Shown here: one piece after another, positions 1 to 6,100 of the stretch
Layout of the letters: the number at the start of each line of letters is the position of its first letter
Numbering within the stretch: position 1 is the stretch's first letter
Assembly (NCBI GenBank): GCA_002763025.1
Contig: PCYG01000068.1
Coordinates: 1 to 9,015 of the forward strand
Reading direction: 5' to 3'
Length of the DNA: 9,015 bases
Source of the DNA: Candidatus Woesearchaeota archaeon CG10_big_fil_rev_8_21_14_0_10_32_24
GTDB lineage: Archaea > Nanobdellota > Nanobdellia > Woesearchaeales > GW2011-AR9
Notes under the pieces: generated by a model
What the model saw: the letters and a program-made list of their open reading frames with translations, nothing else
What the model was told of the DNA's origin: nothing
The model's database searches: none
Position numbers and translations under genes: made by a program

Positions 1-2
1 CA

Positions 3-16
3 CCTCTTTAAAGAGG
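3..16. repeat. 14-bp perfect palindrome
   Basis: CCTCTTTAAAGAGG reads the same on both strands, with no spacer. It lies about 100 bp upstream of the tRNA gene in a stretch with no supported gene. As RNA it would need an unpaired loop, so at most five C/T-to-G/A pairs could form around a four-base loop. It could be part of an upstream gene's end, a dimeric protein site, or chance in AT-rich DNA. Nothing in the window decides between these. Confidence 0.4.
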
Positions 17-79
17 AATGTCTTAATGATTTAAATTTGTTATGTAACTGCTAATTTTGCAAAGTTCTCAGTAGATAAG

Positions 80-88
80 TTTTTAAAG
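80..88 (+). promoter_or_regulatory. TATA box of the tRNA-Leu gene
   Basis: TTTTTAAAG, with core TTTAAA at 82-87, lies 33 bp upstream of tRNA nucleotide 1. With the usual archaeal TATA-to-start distance of about 25 bp, transcription would begin near 109-110, giving a 5' leader of about five nucleotides for RNase P to remove. The call rests on position and composition only, and AT-rich flanks make chance matches common. Confidence 0.45.
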
Positions 89-114
89 AATTCTTCTTCT
101 AAAGTATTTGTAAT

Positions 115-211
115 GCGGTGGTGGCAGAGTGGTCAAATGCGCCAGGTTGAGGATTGCGATCAAATGCCTGGTTCCTTAGTGGATGCGAGGGTTCGAACCC
201 CTTCCTCCGCA
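115..211 (+). tRNA. tRNA-Leu (anticodon GAG), intron-containing
   Basis: The segment folds as a class II tRNA. The acceptor stem is 115-121 with 204-210, with one U-U mismatch (T119/T206, tRNA positions 5 and 68). The D stem is GCA/TGC (124-126, 138-140), with a GG pair in the loop. The anticodon stem CCAGG/CCTGG is at 142-146 and 167-171. A long variable arm (172-186) contains a TCC/GGA stem. The T arm is 187-203 with loop TTCGAAC. The discriminator is A211, as expected for leucine rather than serine (G73) in archaea. Removing the 13-nt insert 153-165 leaves anticodon loop TTGAGGG, with anticodon GAG at 149-151, reading CUC and CUU. The mature length is 84 nt before CCA, which is not encoded because T212 follows. 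The gene lies alone between its own TATA box and a T-run, upstream of the PAC2 gene. Confidence 0.93.
153..165 (+). other. 13-nt archaeal tRNA intron (position 37/38)
   Basis: ATTGCGATCAAAT interrupts the anticodon loop. The precursor forms a bulge-helix-bulge. Outer helix 142-146/167-171 is five perfect pairs. The central helix is TTGA (147-150) with TCAA (160-163), four perfect pairs. A 3-nt bulge lies on each strand: GGA (151-153) and ATG (164-166). Cutting after the second base of each bulge, the known rule of archaeal splicing endonuclease, removes exactly 153-165 and puts the intron at the canonical 37/38 site. The intron is so short that the inner helix is at most one T154-A159 pair closing a TGCG loop. 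The ligated loop has G at position 38 rather than the more common A. Confidence 0.88.
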
Positions 212-220
212 TATTTTTCT
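212..220 (+). terminator. T-rich terminator after tRNA-Leu
   Basis: The tRNA 3' end is followed directly by TATTTTTCT, with five consecutive T at 214-218. Oligo-T runs on the non-template strand right after a gene are the usual archaeal intrinsic terminator and need no hairpin. No other candidate lies before the next promoter. Confidence 0.5.
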
Positions 221-261
221 AATTGGATAAATATCTTTTCAAAAATCTCAAAATCCAAAAC

Positions 262-277
262 TATATAAATGTATAAA
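262..277 (+). promoter_or_regulatory. Tandem TATA boxes of the PAC2 gene
   Basis: TATATAAA (262-269) is followed by a second TATAAA (272-277). The two lie in a perfect tandem repeat of the octamer TATAAATG (264-271 and 272-279). An A-rich stretch (CCAAAA, 255-260) just upstream could serve as the TFB recognition element. The first box lies 28 bp (first T of TATAAA to A of ATG) before the ATG at 292, the spacing of a leaderless archaeal transcript. The second box would start RNA near 300, inside the gene. The first is therefore the better functional candidate. Confidence 0.6.
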
Positions 278-291
278 TGTTTATTTTATAT

Positions 292-1104
292 ATGGAATCA
301 AAATGGGTTGTGGAACAGGAAGTGGAAAAACTTCCAATTTTAAACAAACCTATTTTTATTGAAGGTCTTCCAGGTTTAGGAAATGTAGGAAAGATTGCTG
401 CAGATTTCTTAATTGAAGAATTGAAAGCAACAAAATTATATTCATTTTTTTCTTACAAATTTCCACATTCCGTTTTTGTAGGCGAAAATAATCTTGTTGA
501 AATGCCAAAGATTGAATTATATTATAAAAAATTTGGTGGTAAAAATAATAAGAAAGATCTTTTAATTTTAACAGGGGATATTCAACCAATAGATGAAGAA
601 AGTTGTTATACTTTTTGTGATGTAATTCTCAATTTGATTAAACAATTTAATTGTTCAGAAGTTCTCACAACGGGTGGTATTGGATTGCAACATGTTCCTG
701 ATGAGCCAAAAGTATATTGTACTAGTAATGATGAAAAACTCTATAAACAATTTACAAAGAAAGGTATGGGTGTTGAATCAGAAATTTTTGGAGTTGTTGG
801 CCCTATCATTGGTGTTTCTGGCGTTCTTCTTGGATTAGGAAAAAAACGTCATGTTAAGGGAGTTGCTTTACTTGCTGAAACTTTTGGTCATCCATTATAT
901 CTCGGTATTAAAGGTGCACAAGAAATTTTGAAAGTTATAGAGAAAAGATATGTTTACAAAATTAATATGAAAAAAATGTCACAAGAAATTATTGAAGTTG
1001 AAAAAGAGTTGATGGGCAAGACTCAAGAGTGGGCTTCTGAAACCAGTCATCATCCACAAGCCGGTGCGAAAGTTATAGATAAAGAAATAAGTTATATTGG
1101 ATAG
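292..1104 (+). CDS. PAC2-family proteasome assembly chaperone homologue
   Basis: This 270-residue cytoplasmic protein belongs to the archaeal PAC2/PbaA-PbaB family, whose characterised members help assemble or activate the 20S proteasome. The glycine-rich N-terminal signature GLPGLGNVG (residues 25-33) sits in the first strand-loop. TTGGIG (126-131) and the GPIIGVSG segment (170-177) that follows are further family landmarks, and a charged, probably helical segment (about 222-245) precedes the tail. The protein ends in SYIG. A Tyr near the C-terminus recalls the HbYX proteasome-docking tail, but Tyr is third from the end rather than second, so docking is unproven. An in-frame ATG at 277 would add five residues, but it overlaps the second TATA element and lies upstream of the start predicted from the first. 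ATG 292 fits a leaderless mRNA and is preferred. The gene has its own promoter, ends in TAG, and is separated by 102 bp from the next operon, so no functional link is implied. Confidence 0.88.
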   Translation: MESKWVVEQEVEKLPILNKPIFIEGLPGLGNVGKIAADFLIEELKATKLYSFFSYKFPHSVFVGENNLVEMPKIELYYKKFGGKNNKKDLLILTGDIQPIDEESCYTFCDVILNLIKQFNCSEVLTTGGIGLQHVPDEPKVYCTSNDEKLYKQFTKKGMGVESEIFGVVGPIIGVSGVLLGLGKKRHVKGVALLAETFGHPLYLGIKGAQEILKVIEKRYVYKINMKKMSQEIIEVEKELMGKTQEWASETSHHPQAGAKVIDKEISYIG

Positions 1105-1118
1105 GCGTTAACTGCACT

Positions 1119-1128
1119 CCTTTTATTT
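1119..1128 (+). terminator. Possible T-rich terminator after the PAC2 gene
   Basis: CCTTTTATTT begins 15 bp past the PAC2 stop codon. A pyrimidine-rich T tract here fits archaeal hairpin-independent termination. It lies before the separate TATA box of the next operon, as expected if the two units are transcribed independently. The tract is interrupted by an A, so the call is weak. Confidence 0.35.
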
Positions 1129-1177
1129 AAATGATCTTCTAAAAAGGTTTATTTCTCCTCGCTAGAACAACATAAGC

Positions 1178-1185
1178 TTTATAAA
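1178..1185 (+). promoter_or_regulatory. TATA box of the secreted-protein operon
   Basis: TTTATAAA, a near-ideal archaeal TATA element, has its TATAAA core at 1180-1185, 27 bp before the ATG at 1207. The PAC2 promoter shows 28 bp, so both transcripts probably begin at or within a base or two of the start codon. This spacing supports 1207 as the true start. No further TATA-like gap exists downstream, because the next two genes overlap their predecessors. This is therefore the only promoter seen for the whole operon. Confidence 0.65.
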
Positions 1186-1206
1186 CCATCAAACTATTCT
1201 AAGACC

Positions 1207-3183
1207 ATGTACAAAAAGAGGTGTAATTTAGATGTACGTAGGTCTATTTTTAAATCTCATTCTAAAAAAGGGCAAGTAACTATTTTTATCATCATTGGGA
1301 TCTTACTTGTTCTTGCACTCACTTTAGTAATTCTTGTTCAAATGGAAATTTTCAAATTTGGAACCGATGAACTCGCACCACCAGAAGAAGGAAAAGTGGG
1401 AAGTTTCATTTCAACATGCATTAAGGATATTGGTGAAGATGCCATTCAACAAATTGGGTTACAAGGCGGGTATGTTACTGTGCCTGATTCTCTAACAAAC
1501 GATGCATTTCTCCATCTTAGAATTTCACCATTTCAAGTTATTCCTTATTGGGCTGTAGGAAGTATCACAAATATTCCTACACTTGAAGATCTTAAATTAC
1601 GGATTGATCAACATATTGTTCAAAATTTAAAATCATGTGTTTTTAATTCACAAGCATTTCAAGAAACATATGACTTAATTGAAAAAAGTGACATCACTTC
1701 TGATACAGAACTTGCAAATGATAAAGTCATTTTTAATGTACAATGGAATGTAGAACTTCGTGAGAAATCAGGAAGTCTTGTAGGAGAAGTATTACAACAT
1801 CAAGCTGAATCACCAATCAAATTAAAGAAAACCCATCTTCTTGCAACGAGAATTATAGAAAAGGAATTACAAAATTTAAAATTAGAAGATATCACACAAG
1901 ATTTGATTGCATTAGAACATCCCAATGTACCTATTTCCGGTGTGGAACTTAGTTGTTCACAGAAAACATGGGATGTTGTAAAAGTAAAAGAATCTTTGCA
2001 AGGTTTACTTAGTCATAATATCCAACAACTTAAAATTAAAGGAACAAATTTTGAAGCATTTCCAGATGAATTGCCCTATTACACTTCACATTATATTTGG
2101 GATGTTGGAGAAGATGTTGATGGAAAAGAAATTGATGTCGCTTTTGATTATGAATCAACCTATCCTTTCACCTTCGGGGTGACACCTTTATCAGGATCTA
2201 AACTTAAAAGTTCTCAATTAGGTGGTTCCGGTATACTTTCTTATTTGTGTGTTCAAAATTGGAAGTTTACATATGATGTTGAGTTTCCTGTACGTGTAAG
2301 AGTACGAGATGAAACGACCGGTTATAATTATAATTTTGCCTTTACTGTACATCTTATTAAAAATGAACCTAATCGTGGTACAATTCTAGCACGTCCAACA
2401 AATACTTTTGAAACAGTTACTGATGAAACATTTTGTAATACAAAAGAGATTCCAATGACTGTGAGGACATACGAATTTATTTCTAATGAAGAAGGCGTTA
2501 ATTTTAGAAATAATTTAGGTGATGTGGCTTTATCATATACTTGTATAAAATATAAATGTGATTTAGGAAATTCTGATTACAATTTCGGTGGTCAAGGATT
2601 CTCAGGATTAACAACAAACTTTCCCTATTGTGTTGGTGGTATTTTACGTGGAACACGGGATGGATATAAAGAAGGTTGGGAACGTGTTGTCACTTCCACA
2701 GGTAAAGAAATAGAATTAAATATGATTCCATTATATCAATTTCCAACCGCAAAGATAACAATCTTGAAACATGAATTGTTAGATGATGGTACTTTTGGTC
2801 CAGGTATTCCTTTATCAACCAAAGAATCTGCGTTGGTTACTTTAACCTATAGAAAATCATCTGATCCTGTAAATCAACCTTTCCATGAAACACAATTTGT
2901 ACGATCATTTGACATCGATCCAAAGGTGGTAGAAGAAAATAAATTTGAATTGTTAGCAAAAGCAGATTTCCCTTACAATGTAGATATTACTTTAATTGAT
3001 GAGCAAAAAATCATGGGTGGTTATGAAGGAACGTGGAATGTGCCTTGGGCAGAATTACAATCAGCACAAGAAATGGTGTTCCATGTATTTACCAAAACTA
3101 CAGGCGATGAAGAAGAAATGGCAGGATTAATTATTGCAAAAGAAATGACAAGTAAAAATGTACCAAAACCCGAATTAAAATGA
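1207..3183 (+). CDS. Secreted class III signal-peptide (pilin-like) protein, DPANN type
   Basis: This 658-residue protein of unknown function is predicted to be anchored or assembled outside the membrane. Residues 1-22 form a basic leader ending KKG, followed by Q23 and a hydrophobic helix (about 24-44, VTIFIIIGILL...). This is the archaeal class III signal, which in methanogens is cut between Gly and Gln by a prepilin peptidase of the EppA type. Next come LQGGYVTVPDS (85-95), PYW (113-115) and a PTLEDL segment leading to C144, a pattern I recall from DPANN envelope proteins. Residues about 240-400 look beta-rich. A cysteine cluster YTC/YKC/PYC (C446, C451, C475) precedes GTRDGY, resembling the carboxypeptidase-regulatory-like beta folds of such proteins. 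Eight cysteines follow the helix (for example C71, C144), enough for four disulfides. There is no C-terminal membrane segment and no catalytic motif. It is the first gene of the operon, leaderless from the TATA box at 1178, and its TGA overlaps the next ATG by 4 nt. Family assignment beyond the signal is inference. Confidence 0.82.
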   Translation: MYKKRCNLDVRRSIFKSHSKKGQVTIFIIIGILLVLALTLVILVQMEIFKFGTDELAPPEEGKVGSFISTCIKDIGEDAIQQIGLQGGYVTVPDSLTNDAFLHLRISPFQVIPYWAVGSITNIPTLEDLKLRIDQHIVQNLKSCVFNSQAFQETYDLIEKSDITSDTELANDKVIFNVQWNVELREKSGSLVGEVLQHQAESPIKLKKTHLLATRIIEKELQNLKLEDITQDLIALEHPNVPISGVELSCSQKTWDVVKVKESLQGLLSHNIQQLKIKGTNFEAFPDELPYYTSHYIWDVGEDVDGKEIDVAFDYESTYPFTFGVTPLSGSKLKSSQLGGSGILSYLCVQNWKFTYDVEFPVRVRVRDETTGYNYNFAFTVHLIKNEPNRGTILARPTNTFETVTDETFCNTKEIPMTVRTYEFISNEEGVNFRNNLGDVALSYTCIKYKCDLGNSDYNFGGQGFSGLTTNFPYCVGGILRGTRDGYKEGWERVVTSTGKEIELNMIPLYQFPTAKITILKHELLDDGTFGPGIPLSTKESALVTLTYRKSSDPVNQPFHETQFVRSFDIDPKVVEENKFELLAKADFPYNVDITLIDEQKIMGGYEGTWNVPWAELQSAQEMVFHVFTKTTGDEEEMAGLIIAKEMTSKNVPKPELK

Positions 3184-6100
3184 GTAGTTACAAACAAAGA
3201 ATTGCACGATTGAGCTCACTATTTGTAATCCTTCTATTTTTGACTCTTCCATTAGCATCTGCATTAGAAATTTCAAATGTGCAAGCAACACAAGTAACAG
3301 ATACTTCTGCGTTAATATCTTGGCAGACGGATCAACCTGCAGACACATTTATTGGATTTGGCACAACAAAAACAACATTAGAAAAGAAAGGTGATCCATC
3401 TCCAGTTACAGATCACCAATTACCTTTATTTAATTTAAAATCTAAAACACAATATTTCTTTAATGTAGAATCTGGAAAAACTACTGATGATAATGGTGGT
3501 AAGCTTTATAGTTTTGAAACACAGGCACCAGATACAACAGCTCCTGAAATAGAATTGAAATTCCCTGAAATGATTGCGGGTAATCAATTAACATTGAAAG
3601 GATCAACAGAACTTGGTGCAACCGCAACAATTTATGTAAATGGAAACCAAGCAGGTATTGCATTAGCAAAAAAATTAGATGACACGGAAGCAAAGGGATA
3701 CAAACATCCGGGATTATTTACATTTTCTGGAGTGATATTACAAAATAACAAAGAAAACACCGTTAAAGTGGAAGTAGTTGATTCCTCTGGAAATAAAGCA
3801 AGTGCCAATGCAAAAATCTTTGCAGATACAGAAAAACCAAAAATTACAATGGGTAAAGTTCCAAGTTTAGTTGGAGATATATCGTATAAAATTGACGCCA
3901 TAATTTCTGAATCAGTTTCATATGAAATCAGGGTAGATAACAAATCTGTGAAAAAAGGTGAAGGTGATAGAATTTCTGAAAGTATTTCATTAAAAGAAGG
4001 AAAGAATAATGTACAAATTATTGTCATAGATAAAGCAGGGTGGGAAGTTGTTGAACAGTTCTCTATTTCAACAGATACAAGAGACCCTACAGTTAAATTT
4101 ACTGTAGCGAAAGGTAACGAATATTATCAAGGGTCTGCGGAATCTTCTATTTCAGGAACAACTGAATCTGGCGCAAAAGTATTCCTTTATATTTATAGGC
4201 CATCAACTGTAGAATATAACCCAGATTTCTCTCGGGCCTGGATGGAAACAACAGCGAATGATAAAGGAGAGTTCACGTTTGAAGAAGTCAACTTTGAATC
4301 GCAGCCATTGTCATTAAAATCTCTTGCACCAAAAAAAGTACCTCAAGGATTACAAACTGTAACCCTGCAACCAGTTGCACAAGCTGGTGAATTACAGCGG
4401 AAAACAGTTTATATTTATGTAATTGCAGAAGACCAATCAGGTAAAACAGGATACCAGCAAACACCTCTCAATATTAATTCTTGTTTTTCTGGTGATAGTG
4501 TTTTTGAAGTTAATTCAGTGACACAATTCCAAGCTCCATTGAGATTAAATCCGCAATTATTAGATGAAGGACGTGAAGTTGCAACAGTTGTCTTTAATTT
4601 TTCATATCGTGGAAGCGCATCTCCTATTATTGATCCAACAACAGGAAATCAAGTTGAACCTGCATTTAAAATTACAGATGTTCTATTTGATCCTGCATGT
4701 ACACAAGGCATGTTGAAAGATCCAGAAACAAAATTAGGGTGTAATATTCTTCCACAACGACAACAAAGTAAAACACCAAATAATGATAATACTGCATATA
4801 TGTTAACATACAATTTGAAAAGTTCAGAAACCTTAAGTAAAAAAGAAAGTGGGTATTGGGATGAATTTAAGAAACGCCAAATCATGTTTCCTTTGAAAAT
4901 TACTGTGCGGTATCAAGAACGTGAATCTGTCACAACTGGAAGTGTTCTTGGATCAACTACAACTGCAACATATGGGTCTCCCAAAACACAAGTGTCATGT
5001 CAGCAGTTAGGATATTTTGTTGACATTCCAGTTGACAGTTCTGAATATATACCAGATTGGTTAGCAGATGAAGGAATTGCAACAACAACATATGTCAGTG
5101 AAAAAATTGAAGCCATTCTTCCAATTCTAGAAAAAACAATTCTTGTCACAGGTGTAGGATGTATTACATCATTTGTTGGTAGAATTGGATTTAGGTTTGC
5201 AAGAATCTTTACATCAAAGATGGAAGTAATTCAATCTAAAGCAGCTGTTGCAGCTAAAACCAAGGAAGAAGGTAAAGATGATTGTCCATTAAACCAAGAA
5301 GATTTGATTCTAGAATCTACGAGACAGGAATGGTTAAAATTAAAGAACAATGGTGCATTAAATGGGATCTCTCTTCCAAAAGGTGATTGGGAAAATGAAG
5401 CTAATACCTTAGACAAACGATGTCCTTCTACCTCAAAATTATGGAAAGCAGAAGCAGCATTGGATCAAGCATACCGATGGAGTTGTGATCGTGTGTTATG
5501 TCGTGCAGCACCAGCAGCGTGGACTGCAAGTGCAGAGAAATCTCAAGTTGATATTGCGGTCTTAAATCAAGAACAATGTACTGTGACTAGTAGGGGAATT
5601 CCTTTACAGAAGGTGGAGAATTGTCAAGATCAAATAAGTAAGTCACCAACAGTTCAAGTAAGTCAAGGTGCACTTGATTTGAAGAAGAAAGGCGCATTTA
5701 CATGTTATAGAAATCCTTTGACTGAACAACTATATTATGTTGATCCTGCAGATATTCAATCAAGTGATGGTAAAAATGTCAAGTTAAAATGGTTAAGTCC
5801 CGTTGCAGGGTTAGAATTAAATTCAGCTTTTAATATCAAAAATACAAATAACACTCTTTATGCATATAAAGGTCCAAATAGTCAAGAAATTATAGTTGGA
5901 ACTGATCAAAGTTGTGCTGCTGTATGTAGTAATCCTCGTGCGCCTGGTTACAAATCAGATGGATGTTATGATGAAGTGAAAGCTGGTTTAACTGGTCAAA
6001 TTACAATTAAAAAAAACGGGAATTCATTACCTACCGGTGCACGTTCAGCAGGATACACGCAGGATTGTTTTGTAAAAAGCACTGCTTCTGGATCTAATAC

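Noticed and set aside
1..54. Open frame (+1) from the window edge to TAA at 52-54, possible tail of an upstream gene
   Set aside because: It has only 17 codons with no recognisable motif, and the second + frame also stays open to 34. The sequence cannot tell a gene tail from chance here.
277..291. Upstream ATG adding MFILY to the PAC2 protein
   Set aside because: It overlaps the second TATA element and lies before the transcript start predicted from the first TATA box. The family-like sequence begins at the ATG at 292.
1105..1206. Possible small gene or RNA in the gap between the PAC2 gene and the operon
   Set aside because: No open frame of useful length or RNA-like fold is visible. The 102 bp are accounted for by a T-rich tract and a promoter.
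2168..2182. Hairpin TCACC-TTCGG-GGTGA
   Set aside because: A stable five-pair stem, but it lies in the middle of the first operon gene with no T-run, no stop codon and no gene boundary nearby. It is probably incidental to coding for the Phe-Thr-Phe-Gly-Val stretch.
3632..4027. 131-codon open frame on the minus strand
   Set aside because: It lies opposite the Ig-like part of the giant gene. The translation has no family resemblance and there is no promoter or start context. The same applies to the other short antisense frames at 356-589, 3481-3693, 4649-4885, 5231-5416, 6948-7139 and 8349-8561.
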